A model generated the notes under the pieces. It was not told where the DNA came from. It saw only the letters and a list, made by a program, of their open reading frames with translations, and did not search any database. DNA of 64,000 nt from Alisma plantago-aquatica (Eukaryota; Streptophyta; Magnoliopsida; Alismatales; Alismataceae), in NCBI GenBank assembly GCA_963693085.1, contig OY856409.1:1164668749-1164732748 (forward strand), given 5' to 3'. Within the stretch, counting starts at the first letter, position 1, and each line of letters begins with the position of its first letter. Positions 1 to 13,530 of this stretch are shown here, piece by piece. The position numbers were made by a program, and so were the translations under genes.

Positions 1-372
1 AAAATTTGGTTGCAAAATGATGCACGGATTACAAGATATGTAATTTAGAAATTATCCTATAGTATGGACACTAATTGCATAGTAGTTATGTATCACAATA
101 AAATCCCGATTTTCCTATTTTGATGGTTGAGGCGTGACCATTGGATCAAAGATCCAACGACTAGAAATGAGTCCCAGTCTCGTGAGGAACAGGCCACATG
201 GAACAGATTGTGAGATCTTCAATCAAGGATTTCTCAAATTGAGATTAATGTGCTGGCTTGGTGATGAGTCCATCACCTTCGGGAGTCTATTCTGAAGACA
301 ACCAGCTTGGTTTATGGGTGGTTTCATCCACGTACACGGAAGTCCCCAAATCGTTGGACAGGTGGTCGATCC

Positions 373-381
373 TATATATAA
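373..381 (+). promoter_or_regulatory. TATA box of element H LTR
   Basis: TATATATAA lies on the + strand about 2 kb before the LTR end, followed by a G-run. Start of transcription would be expected near 405-412. No palindrome array is evident upstream, unlike the other LTRs in this window. Confidence 0.5.
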
Positions 382-1787
382 GGGGGGTTATCTGTGGAAC
401 CAGCACATCTAGTGAGCATTCTAGCGAGACCGGACAGAGCCAACGATCGTGCCTATGCCTCCAATTGAAGCTCCGACCGTGACTTGCACTTCTGCCTAGA
501 AGCAGAGGTCGCCGGTGGAACATGGAGTAGCCCCGGCGGCAGGCAAGGCGCCCACAGCCAATTGAGGGGATCGTCGAGTTTTTGAGATGGAGATGGAGAT
601 GGAGTGATCAGTGGTCTTGGATTGCACGCAGGCGCTCTGGAGCTCGAAGTCAACTTCCCAGTTGATCGCTGGTTTGTGTGAGAAGGAACGCGCGAGGTTG
701 AAGACAACCTGATGCGCAATTACATTCCTGCCCTTGTGTGCACAGTGAAGAGGTAAGGTTAAAGTCGTCTTTTGATTCTTTTAATCGTGAGTTAGGCGGG
801 TTCCTCCGAACCATTGGATTTTGTGTGATCCTCTGGACCACGGATCTGATGCCTCTTGTTTTTCTAAATATAGCAAGTAAACCAATAAAGAAGGGTTTTT
901 CCTATAAAAATCATATCTTGAGATAGGAAACTCGGATGGGAAAAGTTAATACATGAAAAATGATCATAAAAATATGAGGGATGCATTAAAAATGGTTTGG
1001 ACACCGAAATCTATATACTTTTGCAAAAGTGCATATTTTGGAGAGAAAATGTATTAATTTGTGGTTAGAAACCCTAAATGTTGATAAAAGATATATTTAA
1101 TCTTGCAAATAAGTTATTTCGAGAATTATTAACTTGGTTAATGATTAGGATGGATTTTAATCTATTTTGATGAGGGAATTGCAAGGATTAGGGTTTTAAA
1201 CCTAATATGTGATTAAAACCCTTAGAAACCCTAAGTGAGGGAAAAAGGGAAGAAAGGATATAATAATCCGAAAATTAGGGTTTTTGTGATCCAAATCTGA
1301 CCTTAAGATCTTAATGGAAAATAAACTGAGATAATTAGGGTTTGATGGATATTTGATAAAAATAAAGTAAAAGTGGTAAAAAGGAAGTGAAACCCTAATT
1401 ATGGTCAAAACCCTAAAAAGGGCTAGTAACCCTAGGGCATGATTAGGCCTATTAGATTTGAATACCATGATCCATGATAGAAATATATTTGATGCCTTTT
1501 TTAGGATCAACCTGTGTGTACTTGCTTGATCTCTTGATTGGTTGAGTTATTTCTGCATTCAAGTCTGTTTATCAGGTATGTGGTTAATTATGAATAGCCG
1601 CCTTAGTTTTCTGAGGATTTTCCATATGGTTAATCGCATTGAATGCAAATTATCAGTTTGGATGTTCACACTTGCAAATCATAAAGTCACTATGATTATC
1701 ACATTAATAATAGAAGTATGTATTCTCACACCTACATGCCACCCTGATGGAAGATGTCAAAGGTCAGGCCTAGATGAGTAGACCAAT

Positions 1788-1915
1788 GGGCACCATGAGT
1801 GGTGACCCCAGGCACCAAGCTCGGGAATGAGAAGGTGGCCTATAATATTGCATGACTAGTGGGCACCATGATTGGTGACCCCCAGGCACCAAACTCGGGA
1901 TTGAGAAGGTGGCCT
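1788..1915 (+). repeat. 73-bp imperfect tandem duplication in H LTR
   Basis: A unit beginning GGGCACCATGA at 1788 recurs at 1861 (period 73) and both contain a matching stretch ending GAGAAGGTGGCCT. Similarity holds for about 55 bases of each unit. It is a local duplication inside the LTR with no coding potential. Confidence 0.8.
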
Positions 1916-2407
1916 TAAGTCATTGGCAAAAGAAACCCTAAGGTGGGTATGCCAGGGTTAGGGAAAAAGCGGTGGAGAATGTCATACTGGAAATTGTAAA
2001 TTGGCTTGTTAATTAACTTGATTGTGATAATTAGATTGTTATCCATATGTGCAAACTTTTAGTTGTCCCCACATACCAGTATATTTCGATATGCTGACTG
2101 ACGTTTTGTTTGTCAGTATTTTAGGTACAACCCTGAAATGAACAAATAGTAAAGTGACACATTGTGAAAATAAAACTTAAAGTGTTGGGAGGATTAGATA
2201 GAGTAGAATCAAGATTGTATAGATAGATTCCCAAAGTTTTGAAAGGTATGCAAAGTTTTAAATTTTCTACCAGATTTCAGTTTAGTTAGTAGAATTTCAT
2301 AATTATTATTGATTATTTGTTGAACCTTTGATCCAGGTTAGTGGATAATGGCTCTGACATTTCGGTATCCCTTAATTGGGGGTTAACAGGAGGTGGGGTC
2401 ATTACAA

Positions 2408-2420
2408 TTGGTATCAGAGC
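2408..2420 (+). other. Primer binding site, tRNA-Met(i) type
   Basis: TTGGTATCAGAGC matches the complement of the plant initiator tRNA-Met 3' end used for minus-strand priming by many plant LTR retrotransposons. It sits two bases after the LTR terminal CA, as expected, and fixes the element as + strand. Confidence 0.85.
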
Positions 2421-2681
2421 GTAGGTTCCTCATTTATTCTTTAATAATTATTAAATTTTACAAATTCCATAGAACCGAGGGAGTTATTAGAGGATTGGCC
2501 GAAAGACTGGGGTGTCTAGAAAAGGATCACGTTCGGGGGCTGGAAATATTTTCCTCCGCACCGCTAGTCGGAATATGAGGACTCCCGAATTGTGTGACTG
2601 TCTGGCCGATGTCTTAGGATATGACTCGAAATAAGCCCACAACACAAACATCAAGGCTTACCGGGAGGCGGGGTCGTTACA
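2421..2681 (+). mobile_element. Leader remnant of element H
   Basis: About 260 bp following the primer site, with no gag ORF. At its end, 2663-2681 resembles the LTR terminus at 2388-2406 (both read GGAGGYGGGGTCRTTACA). This could be the end of a second LTR left by an internal deletion, or a chance similarity. No second primer site follows it. The rest of the internal region and pol are missing. Confidence 0.4.
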
Positions 2682-5648
2682 TATTGCTTGTATGAAAATT
2701 TTGTGCCATTCTAGGGACAAATACCCTGGTCCTCTTGCTTTGGTTGTTTAGCCACTAGGAGTGAGAATTGGGGTAAAATATGGTTTTGTGGCATGTACCC
2801 TAACTAAGTAAAGTATTATAAAATTCACTAATAAACAACTTGAAATATAACTTGGTAAAACCCCTAAAATGGAGCTAGTTAGGGTTAATGATGAGAGTAT
2901 AATACATGTATGTAACCTTTTTATCAATCAAGTGTTTCTTGTGACTAGATTTTCAAGGATGAGTTAGGTTAAGAGCCTTTAAATTATTATATGAGTATGG
3001 ATTTTCTGTTTTAACCTTGATATGCATGTATTCTTGTTATTTTCTAAATTATTTCCATGGAATATTTTAATGTTGTACTAGATGTCTAGTCTTGTTGATT
3101 TTATAACTTGAACACATAACATAAAACTCGATTATATAAACCACATGCACCTTCCTATGTCCTCGGCGTAAGGACACAAGTCCAGGCATCCTACTTGAGT
3201 TATCAAGATAGGGAGGACCATGTTGATGAGTAACATTAGATAATGTTGAGCACCCGCATGGACCCTTCTGATGGGAAGTTGGTCAAAAGCCTTATAATAC
3301 ATGATATTGTCAGTATAATTGGAGTAAATTGCATCAAAGATCGAATCTCATTTCACTAAGTACATAACTTGTTTATACTTTTTAATTTACTTATTTAGTA
3401 TTTTGAATTATGCAAAGCTTATATGTCTATTATTCTATCATACTAAGCACAATCACTCATCTCCGTCCTCCCTTGATCTCGTGAAATAACAAGACTTGTT
3501 ACAGGATGATTGCACTAAATTAGTTGGACAGTTACTACTATGTATTCCATGAAAGGTCTGGACGCTTGTTTAGATATTTCTCTCGATGAAAATTGTTGGA
3601 ATTGTCATATAAATTGGTGTATGTTGATGCTAATTGGCTATATGATAATTGTGTGTTCATCTTCCCTTCTATACCTTGAAACCTAGACATCACCATATTC
3701 TAGATCCATGTGCAAGCAGCATCTAGCTATATAAGATGGTTTCATTATTCCATCTTGATGCCGATTTTGTTAAACCCAAACTTCACCATATGCAGAAGAC
3801 GTCTTCTAGGAGGAGGATAATTTCAATGTTATTATGTTTTGGCCACCGGTGTGTAGACTCCAGAAGAGAGTCGTTGATCGACATGGTTTAGGTGTGCACG
3901 GGTGTGCTAAAATGGAGGCAGTGGGCTTACATAACTAATTGCTAGGTTATGTTATGGATTCCTATCCAATCAGATGTCAATAACTCAAGGAGGAGACGAG
4001 GGCAGAGGCATAGAAGAAATGTATGAGTCATGGCATAAGTAGAGAGATAGAGAGAGTAGGGTTACAAAGAGAATGAAGTGTGAGGATGTCTATCCATGAA
4101 ATATTTGACAAATATGAATGGGATGGTTCAATAACACAATTTAGCATTTGAGCAGAGGTTGGCAACCATGAAGTCACTTACCCATCAGTGATGGCGACTC
4201 TTGAGATGAGGCGCTATGCGGCTATGCCCTTCCTCCAGTGTGTTTCTATGGTAATAATTACAAATATCCATTTGTACTTTTGAGCCCTCTGATACATTGT
4301 TAGTGATGACTGGACCGTAGTGGTGGATGTCCACAACATGCTACAGAAATCTTACCCCAGATCTCTGGCATGTTCCCTAGTGGGCAAACTATTCTTCAGT
4401 GCTCAGTATATACAACTTCTTTACTAGAGGACAACAAGCAGGAATGATGACATTGAGAAGATGAATGACCAGTAGGAAAGGATTGCAAGTCGGACTGCTT
4501 TCTACTCCGAAGCACCAATGAACCACCCATACCATGGTATGCATATTTCCGAATTTGATCTGCATCTAATTTCCTAAGCTGACTCAAAAACGGTTTTTTT
4601 TCTTGTTCTTGTTGTCATCTTTAAGATCAAAACCATCTTAATTATTTTTTTGTTTATTTTTTCCCATTTTGAGATCTTGGTCCAAACAAGAAAAATTGTA
4701 GGTTCAAGTAGACGGGACCTCCTCCTTGTGCAGTAGTTGACCGTATCACAATGACATATATTAATTTTGAATCAATCTTTTGCTACTAATGTTTTGCCCC
4801 AAGATTTGTCCACGGTTGTCTAATCCTTGTTTGGGTGGTGGAGGAATCATATGGTTGTCGCATATGGTTCATATCTACTAGGTAATTGAGTTCTTCTTTA
4901 TGCTCTTTGTCACTGTATCATTTTCATTGTCCTTATATATACTCTGTGCTACTTTTTTTAAGAATGCATGTGCTTATGCTATTCTTATAATACCCAATGG
5001 TAACTATGTATGTAAATAACATATTCACAGTATAAATGATGACATTTTTCTAGCGTGTTCCTTCTATTTATCACCTTATATTTCTTGGATTGAGTTTGTT
5101 CTGCACGTGCAACTGGATGGGTATCCTTACTTAATCACACTGATAGATTGTAAATTCAGAGCTACATGGATTTTTGAAACCATTATTAAACTAATTCTAT
5201 CATGGAAACCTATTCAAAGAAGGAAGAATGATATCTTTGGTTTTTCTTAAATCTCTCCATGATTTTCTTTTTCTACAAATTGGATCTGGTTCACTTCCCT
5301 CTTCATCCAACACATGTTTAGCATATAGAACTGAAAAGTGACATTCTTATCATCACTCTTAGATTGAAGTACAAAATAAGATAAATAACTAGGCACTTGA
5401 GAATGTTCCATTTCATATGATGTCATAAGCATGTTCCACTTATATTTGAGAAAAGTTGTATAACGTGACCCATCTCCATGTCTACAATAGAAATAACCAA
5501 ACTCTTTTCTTAGTATATTTTTTATGAGTTATCTTGGTGATTTTTTCATGTAGGACATCCATGCATTTCCTACCACTACTAAAGATTCATATAAATATTG
5601 ACAATAATCTGCATAAATAAATTTTGGAGTACCATTTCACATGCTAAT

Positions 5649-5754
5649 ATTTTGTGGTGATCTTTTGAAAATTAACTTTTACCTACTATTATATGCTATT
5701 ATTTTGTGGCGATCTTTTGAAAATTAACTTTTATCTACTATTATATTCCTACAA
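5649..5754. repeat. 52-bp tandem duplication
   Basis: The unit starting TTTGTGGTGATCTTTTGAAA at 5651 repeats at 5703 with a few substitutions and a shared end in CTACTATTATAT. Near-identity of the copies indicates a fairly recent replication-slippage event. Confidence 0.85.
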
Positions 5755-7168
5755 TACCAACTAGCCGAAATTTTCTTATGGTAGAGTTCACATGTTGTCA
5801 TTTTTAGCAACATTTTAAGAAAATGAACCTTGACTAGCGGCCTTCAATGTTGCACTGTGGTCTAACAAAGATGGACAAAATATATAACTATTATTTGTAT
5901 AATACTTCTACAATATTTATTTAACCATACTTATTTAATATTTCTTTGTGGATTAGTGATTTGGAATTTTATATTTCTTTTGAAAATTGATCTATTATTC
6001 AACCAACATATGTTAATAAATTCTACATGATCTTTGTGGTTTTCATATCAATAGTAAATCCAAATAAACTGATAAGAATGGAAGAGATACTTCAGCACAT
6101 TTTATCAATAATTTGATATGTACTATACTTTCTGGTAATGATATATTTTTTAAGAGGAGTCCAACATGGATATAAAAATATATAAATATGTCATTGGTGA
6201 CACAGTAAGCTATAATTTTAAACAAAAGAAAGTTTTTCCCACAAGTTATTCATGATGGTTGTCAACAAGGGAACAACTTAGTTCATGTTCTCAATGTCAA
6301 AGTACTAATTCACATTCTCTTATTACTTAATGACATTCTAATATTATATATATACATATAGAAATAGTTTAAGATAAAGAAAGAATAATAAAAAATAAGT
6401 AAAATCTTTAGAGCAATGATTATTTTTTGAATGAAGAAAGTAGTGTAACATCAAACATGAAAGAAAAATGTGTTATTTTTTGTCCATGGATGATGTTAGA
6501 TAAGAGTTATATTTTATTATGAACCACTAGCTTGGTGTTATTGAGAAAATTTATTCCAAAATCCAATGGTAGTTAGTATGTTATACATCAAATATAATTG
6601 GAGAAGTTGGATGACTTCCTGACTGCAGACATGTTTATTCAATGAACTATAAAATTCCTACTTATATATTAAAAATGTTAAAAGATGTTAATTTGTAATC
6701 CCTTATTAGGGATGCCATGGAAATGATCTGTGTTGAGTAAAAATAATAAAATTAAAGGGCTTATAATAATATCTAATACAAACTGAGCACAAAGTAGGAT
6801 CCTAGGAGAATTTATACTACAAAATGAACCCAAAAAATTGTGAAGTTGACATCAATTTTTATGTCCATAATTCCAATTTTTTTGGACATTTGATGAAATT
6901 TCACTGATTGGATAATCATATATTGAACTGCTAAGGAATCATGCATTGGATGATAGAGTACAATACTAAAAAAATTCTTAGTATTTGCATTATAGGACAA
7001 AGGGATGCAGCCACATTGACATATTACTTCAACAATTATAGAGTTTAATGGTGGTATCACGATCCCACTATTCCCTTGAAAGAATTGTTTACAAAATCAC
7101 AATGGTAGAATGATTTCAGATGAAGATAAAGGACTGGATGAGATTGTTTTTTAGTTCTCCAACAAAAA

Positions 7169-7216
<48 letters not shown>

Positions 7217-7236
7217 TAACAATAATAATAATAATA
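7169..7236. repeat. (AAT)n microsatellite
   Basis: About 22 trinucleotide units of AAT/ATA with two AAC interruptions near 7212-7222. On the - strand it creates a spurious poly-tyrosine frame, which is not a gene. Confidence 0.95.
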
Positions 7237-9487
7237 GAAAATAGACATCAAATTATCTTGTATTTCAAATAACATACCTAGGATTTATGGATGTGTCATA
7301 TCTCTACTTGTCAAGATATTGTTTTTCTCACATCATGACCCTCTAAAGATAACCACATTGTTTATTGGGATACTAGAAAAACATTAGTACACCATTAATT
7401 GAATAGGAATGTATTTCATGGAAGTCATATTTCATTGTTGTTTCAAATGATATGTAAATGAAGTATCCATATGTAGAGGATTTTGTACTTATGGAATGCT
7501 AAAAAAACATGTTGGATATTTTTTCCCAACCTAAAAAACATACTAATATGTTTTGTACTATGTAATATTTGAAGATTGTATCAAGAACACAATTTATTTA
7601 GTTCACATAAAAATGAAAATCATGGATTCCATTAGAGGGAATTTTTTTAGTTAAGTATATGTCACTAAAAAATATCATTGTTTGAATTCATAATTTTACT
7701 AAGACAATCCAATATTTTATGAAGTGGTTTTAAAGCTTATGATCCACAGTCCATGTATAATGTTAACGAAGGACTCCCTTTTTATGATAAAAAAAACTAG
7801 AATGAATTAACATCTATGGTGCAATTCAGAAAATAAATGGAAGAAATGATTTTGTACATCTACATTAACAAGGAAAATGATATTACCGCCTCAAACTTTT
7901 TCTCATGAAAGGTATAATTATACAACAAATTTATGATATATTTGAAACAATATCTTTATACTATCTCGATTAGATCCCACTGACAACCACTATGGTGAAT
8001 GAGATATATTAAAAAAATTAATTTTGAAAGACATGTTTCATCAGTAGAACCAATTTGGAGGAAATTTAGATAAAACAGAAAATTTACATATATTACCTTT
8101 CTATGAGTACATTAACATATAATTATGTACCAAAAATTTTAAGTATTTGAAAAAAAGAAGTCAAAATAGCCCTATAATTACAGACAATGTAAGAGTAATT
8201 GAGCTAATCATACTCTTCATAACATATTATACTAGAATATGAAGAATGGAGTACCCTTGTGAGGAATTAACTAATTATTTTGTATGAAAAAACCCTCTGA
8301 AATGAAAATCATAAATTAGATGGGATCTTGGTGATGTTATCATTGTAGTTTCTCATAGGAAACATACTTCATCTTAATATACTTTTGAATCATGTGTGAA
8401 CCTACTATTATTGATTACTTGCGTAGGGTAACTTTTGGCACATCTGCTAAATTAGTTGGCACATGTGATAATGATTCATAGTAACACCTGAGATAGGATC
8501 TATCAAACTCGGCACTGTCATTATTATTGTCTCTAAAAATATTTTTACAAACCAAATAATACCAGTAAAGATAATTATTAGTAACAATATTTTACTATAA
8601 ACACCAAATGAAACTACATATTTTCAAGTTTTGTTAAAATATAAAAATAAAATTACATATTTTATTTTAAAAATGCTTACCACTTTTCATATGGTATTAT
8701 AATGTAATGAAGTGTTTATTGACTATTTCCACATAAATTTGGTGAATTCACATGATATAATACAATGTTCGACTACATAATTTCAATGTAGTCTATTTTT
8801 TAAAAAGAAATAATGTATTCTTTTTTGTAAACCATTTCTAATTATATGCATTTTAATAGTGGTTATTCCTTGTGCCATCTAGCAATGATGTAGTAATCAT
8901 TTAATAGTATCTCATGAAAACACTGACAAATTGAAGGACAACTAACACTACACAATTGATTGCTTGATACTCATGCTTTTACTTGATTAAGAGTATGAGA
9001 TGTCTTCTCATTAAAAGAAAGATTCTAAATTAGACAATGTTGTTTAATAATAAACTATAAAGATAAGATTAATATAACTCATAATTTCAATACATCTATG
9101 ATAGAATACATTCATAATATTTAAACAAAGAATTTCCTATCGTTATCAATCTTACCTTATAAAATATGACAAGTACCATACACATTTTGACATAGATTCA
9201 AAATTATGTATGCAACAAATAAGATCTCAATAATTTAATATACCATGATTATATAGATATATCACATAGATAGACCTAGAACACATGAATAATGTGAAAA
9301 AAAGGCCTATGACAAAGAATACATTTTCAAGCATCCTCCTTAACATACATATAGTATAGTCATAGATAAAAGACAACCAAATAATGTAGATAACACCTTC
9401 ACAATATGTGAAGTTATCTTATAGTTACTGAAACTTTGTTAGGTAAATTTTGTACAATGAAAATGATATTATTCATCAACATATAAC

Positions 9488-9518
9488 TAGCTCGTGCAAA
9501 GCACGTGCCAACTACTAG
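9488..9518 (+). mobile_element. Helitron-like 3' terminus
   Basis: A stem CGTGC-AAA-GCACG (9493-9505, extendable with one mismatch) is followed ten bases later by CTAG at 9515-9518 and then T. Helitrons end in CTRR preceded by a short GC-rich hairpin and insert between A and T, so this matches the family. I could not find a matching 5' TC end or Rep/helicase ORF, so the element size is unknown and it is probably non-autonomous. Confidence 0.5.
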
Positions 9519-10902
9519 TAGGTATCTTAATGTCATGTACTCAACATCTTGTGTGTTGATCTACTTGTTTGACATATGTTTTAGTCTCAAAGGTAAATAT
9601 AGATTTTATGGCTTCTGAGTAGGTGTTCAGATGTACATGTTGCAAGGTCCTAGCTAGTGTGCATGAGTAGATTTGTATGATTTTAACTCTCAAATTGTAA
9701 TTGGAAACTATGTAATAAATTATGTTGCTTAAAAATACTTGCATATAGTTGGGAATATGCTGCTAGTTTCATCTTGTTATATTTTCTTGTATGCTAAGCA
9801 TTTCGCACTTTTACATGTTATCTTTGGTATTCATTTGGTACATGGGAATGGGATTTTGACTACTTCATTGTGATGTTTGTAAAACTAATAAATAAATATA
9901 AGTATGAGCTCATGAAACCAAATGAAAATATATTTTCCTCCACCAAACTAGATCTCCAATTTCTCAGTAACATTGAATCAATACAAAAATCTTATCCTCC
10001 TTATAACTTAGAAGTGATCCCAATGAGTTCCCTAACCTCAGACAGATTCAACAAGCACTGCAAAGAGACTTGGGGTGGTTAGGGGACCAAGAGATTGCCT
10101 CTACCATAAATCTCCATTTAGGAATATTCTGAAGTTTAAGAAAGCATCAAACAAAAGGAAACCAAGGCCTATAGACCAAATCATGAATCAAAAACAAAAC
10201 TGACGCGTGTGAAATCAAGTGAAGAAAGTTTGAGAATTATTCATCTTGTAGCAAGAGAGGAAAAAGAGCAATGAAATTTTCTACAATTAAGATGAAATCA
10301 CATGCACTAAAATCTTGATATAGTGAAATGTTTTATTCTCAAACCTTCATTGATCTTTACAAAGGTAGATTGAGTATCCCAAACTTGGGATATCACCATC
10401 AGGGTAATGGGGTTTTAGGAACACATACATTGATAAGTTAAGAAAGGTTGAATAGGGAAAAAAGGTTATGAACGTTGTGCAACGGTGCAAGATGTGATAT
10501 TAATAAGTTTGAAGGTCTCAAACAACAAGATGATGAAAAAAATTTGGAGGGAAAGGGAGCATGGATACATGTGTTGGTATGTATGCCCATAGAGCCGATT
10601 ATAAGTTGTCTAATGAACGATGTTACTCACCGACGTATGTCTTCAGGTTTAAGGAAATGAACAATGAGATCATATGTATGATGAGAGTACATGCATTCTT
10701 GTTATGTCCCTAGTCAGATATTATTGTGGAAGAAAAAAATACAACAATAGTACATAAGACTAGAGTGTGTATTGACTGATGACAAAGTCTCATTAGTTAT
10801 TATATGTGATATCAAGTCAAGCACAGAGGTACATGTTAGAGAATAGTGTATCTGACAGATGCACCTTGAGAGTGATACATGGAGACTATGGAATGCAAGT
10901 CA
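9519..10902. other. Spacer without recognisable gene
   Basis: AT-rich sequence with several short frames, the longest being 70 codons at 9870-10082 on the + strand. That frame has no known motif and no exon-like boundaries. From about 10650 the sequence may already be the 5' part of repeat F copy 1, since there is no second copy here to define its start. Confidence 0.5.
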
Positions 10903-11639
10903 AAATCAGCTCACTTAGTGATAGTGGTGATTGGTGGTTATTAGACCTAAAGTCACTACATTCATCACATGTTTTTCATTGTACTTTGACATCATCCAAT
11001 GTGACCTTAAATAAGGGCTTCCATAAAGGTGATGCTCGTGTACTATGTGACAAATGGGGATTGAGTGTGAGTAATGTAGATGAGATGTGTCCCTCCTGCA
11101 GGAGCTTGATATCCAGGACACATGGTAAGAGAGACTGAGAAATGTATGACCATACTCTTGTGACTCAATATGTGATATGTGAGCTCACATTCATCTCAAA
11201 TAGTATGCTCTAGTTCAATAAACATGGATTTAACATTGAGAGGATGACAATTCCATGCCTCGAGTTCAATCTGGATATCATAGACAAAGGAACTAGATGA
11301 TCATGGTAACACTGATCATGAATTGTAGGTTGAAGATCTTCTCCAACTTTCCAAATTACTTCAGTGGCAATGATGTATTTCTAGAGACCGCTCATTGCTT
11401 GTGATGTCATAAATTGGCTATGGATATTCACTGCCAACATAATTTGGGACCTATAGGGCCGCACACATAGGATGCAATTAAAATAGGAGTTAATTCATGA
11501 ATGATGTTTAACTTGATTTCTAAAAGTATTTATACATTCAATTAAACAAATGAGGTTCAAAATTGACTGACTAGACTCTCAACCGACAGATTCAAGTGTT
11601 AAACTAATCGGTTGGAGTGTTAGGTCAATTGGAAACAAC

Positions 11640-11975
11640 ATTAGCTAAATATTTTCCTGAACTGGAAATATGAAACAACTATTTCACATATTAACTGACC
11701 ATTTCATGTATGAAACGATAGTTCAATAGTGAAAAGACTGTTTCATGAAGAGAAATGACTGTTTCATGAAGTGAAACAGCTGGTTCATCATCTGGAATGT
11801 CTGGTTCAGTGATTAATTTGATTGGATCAAGGATTGATGTTGATGTCATGATTGTGCATTAATACAATATTAAAAGACAATATGTTTGAAAAAGGAAACA
11901 TGATGAAATGATCAGTTCAAGTGTTGAACCCATTCACATGTGAACACCCTGATTTGATAGTGAATCGAGTAGTTC
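11640..11975 (+). promoter_or_regulatory. Palindrome array of repeat F (copy 1)
   Basis: Repeated GTTTCA/TGAAAC and GTTCA/TGAAC half-sites form several dyads, for example TTTCATGTATGAAA, GTTTCATGAAGTGAAAC, GTTCAAGTGTTGAAC and TTCACATGTGAA. The field ends about 80 bp upstream of the TATA box. It parallels the palindrome fields of elements B, C and E but uses a different motif. Confidence 0.65.
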
Positions 11976-12057
11976 AACATTTATAGGTTCCAGAGAATTT
12001 AGGAAAACCTATGTCTTCAACTACCAGATTGATTTGGAATCTTGACCCTGGCCCTCC

Positions 12058-12065
12058 TATAAATA
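12058..12065 (+). promoter_or_regulatory. TATA box of repeat F copy 1
   Basis: A consensus TATAAATA preceded by CCTCC and followed by GAGGGG. It is conserved at the same place in copy 2 (14660-14667), which supports function in the ancestral element. Confidence 0.75.
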
Positions 12066-12282
12066 GAGGGGTATTGGGGCTTCCTAGACACAACAATAAG
12101 CTCTAACAATTGTTGTTCTCTCTAGTTGTTGTAACCAATACAGAGCATGAGCAAGTTCTACCCATCAAAGGGAGGAACAATGAGAGAGAGACAATTGTGG
12201 GAGAGCGAATGAATCCTAGCAAATTGAAGTTTGAAGGGACAACTTCTTCCCATTGACTATGGTAGTGCAACATGGAGTTCCC

Positions 12283-13530
12283 GGTGGTCCACGTGGACTA
12301 CTCTAGAGGTGAGGAGGTTTTTGCATGTTTCTAGGAGGACACGAACTACCATTCATCGTGTTGCACTAGGAGGATGTTGTTGAGGAGTGCTCTAATGTTT
12401 CCTGAAGAAGAATCATGTTGATTCATATCCTTTAATGCCCAGTTGGGTTGTCTTTTCCATCTCTTTTGGGAAGCCTTCCTTATTTGACATCCTTTATTTC
12501 ATAACATTTCTCAATACTCAATTTAACATGCACATACCAATTTTTTGCTAACATATCTACCTTTCTCCCCTTTGCTGGGGTACGCTTCCAACCCCAGGAG
12601 TAGGTTAAGGGGAAGATCACCAAGTTGGACCAGGACCACATCAAGTATAACTGAAACCTTCTATGAGACTTTCTTGAGGTGGCTAGATGACCCTCAGTTG
12701 ATCCTTTAGTTTATTTAGTTTTCATGTGTATCACCATGTGTGGTGATGTATTGAGACAATATCAAGTTCTGTAATAGTTTGATATTTTGTTTCCACTATT
12801 ATATTTGGTTACCTAAATCATAATTTTGAATAAAATAGATTACCATCCCTTTGCAAAAAATGTATGGTGGTGTTTGATATATGGGGTGCTTTCTTTTTAT
12901 TTAATTTAGTAGGGAGTGGATCCCTTCACGGGTGCCAATCCTTACAAGAAAAAATGGCATTCCCCCTCCATTTCTTTTTATCTACAATTTTCAATATATC
13001 TCCCTTTTTTTAACAACTAGGTCACATAAATATTGAATATTAAACCTACAATTAAGAGACTTATAAATTTCTCGTTGTGTAATTGTTTACTCAATGAAAA
13101 CAGGTATAATTATTTAATGTAAAATTTAGTAGGATATTCACATTTGAATTCCTTTTTTATAATTTTTTTTATCACCCTCTTATATATACTTATTAATCCC
13201 ATAAAAAATAAATTTCTCAAAAATTTTCTCTTCTCACTTTACAGTATTTGAAAACATGTAAAAAAATTATTTCATTAAAAGGCATCTATTTAATTAATAT
13301 TAAGTTAGATCCAAATTTCTAAATTTGAGACAACAATATATATTGATAATACATTTAACATTAACTATTTGAGTGGTAGATATGTGGTAATAAATTTATA
13401 TATCCAAAACTAATTATTATAGACATATGAATTTCAAATCAAAAGGGCGTAAACATTATCCATTGAACCATTTTCCTTTTATCTCCTTGTTGTTAATGAT
13501 TTTTAGAGGTAATAGTGAGGTTTACTAAGG
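12283..13530. other. Tail of repeat F copy 1 and AT-rich spacer
   Basis: From 12283 to about 12955 the sequence continues as a plausible LTR R/U5 tail, with AATAAAA at 12830-12836 and an end reading CCAATCCTTACA. From there to 13530 it is AT-rich with no ORF. The junction with copy 2 at 13531 is abrupt, so copy 2 lacks the 5' part seen before 10903. Confidence 0.45.

Larger units (their letters stand above)
1..2406 (+). mobile_element. Long Ty3/gypsy LTR (element H), 5' end outside window
   Basis: The right border is defined by a terminal CA at 2405-2406 followed two bases later by a tRNA-Met primer binding site, so this is the 3' part of a + strand 5' LTR. Upstream lie a TATA box at 373-381 and a long untranslated stretch with no credible ORF. 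An LTR over 2.4 kb with a TGGTATCAGAGC primer site fits chromovirus-type (Tekay/Del-like) gypsy elements; that lineage call is inference because no pol sequence remains. The left end is not seen. Confidence 0.65.
2682..9487. other. AT-rich gene-poor spacer
   Basis: Nearly 7 kb of strongly AT-rich DNA. The longest open frames are 60-82 codons, low in complexity and lacking recognisable motifs. It contains a 52-bp tandem duplication, an (AAT)n tract and many A/T runs. I see no gene, LTR or RNA gene. It may include the body of a decayed Helitron, because a Helitron-like 3' terminus follows at 9518, but no 5' end or Rep/helicase coding was recognised. Confidence 0.6.
10903..12282 (+). repeat. LTR-like promoter repeat F, copy 1
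   Basis: This 1.38-kb block recurs in the same orientation at 13531-14889 with only modest divergence. It has the order expected of an LTR or promoter: a field of short palindromes (11640-11975), a TATAAATA box (12058-12065) and a leader rich in GAGAGA and TTGTTG motifs. The frame at 10806-11138 (110 codons) overlaps its start but is not kept open in copy 2, so I do not call it a gene. No primer site or pol was found, so the element class is unknown. Confidence 0.7.

Noticed and set aside
2663..2681. Second LTR end of element H
   Set aside because: Similarity is limited to 18 bases and no primer site or LTR body accompanies it, so it is only noted.
5247..5432. 61-codon - strand ORF as a possible Helitron or RPA fragment
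   Set aside because: No recognisable motif; composition alone is insufficient.
7057..7275. - strand ORF with a long poly-tyrosine run
   Set aside because: It is the translation of the (AAT)n microsatellite.
10806..11138. 110-codon + strand ORF
   Set aside because: It overlaps repeat F; the second copy does not keep this frame or start, and no domain is visible.
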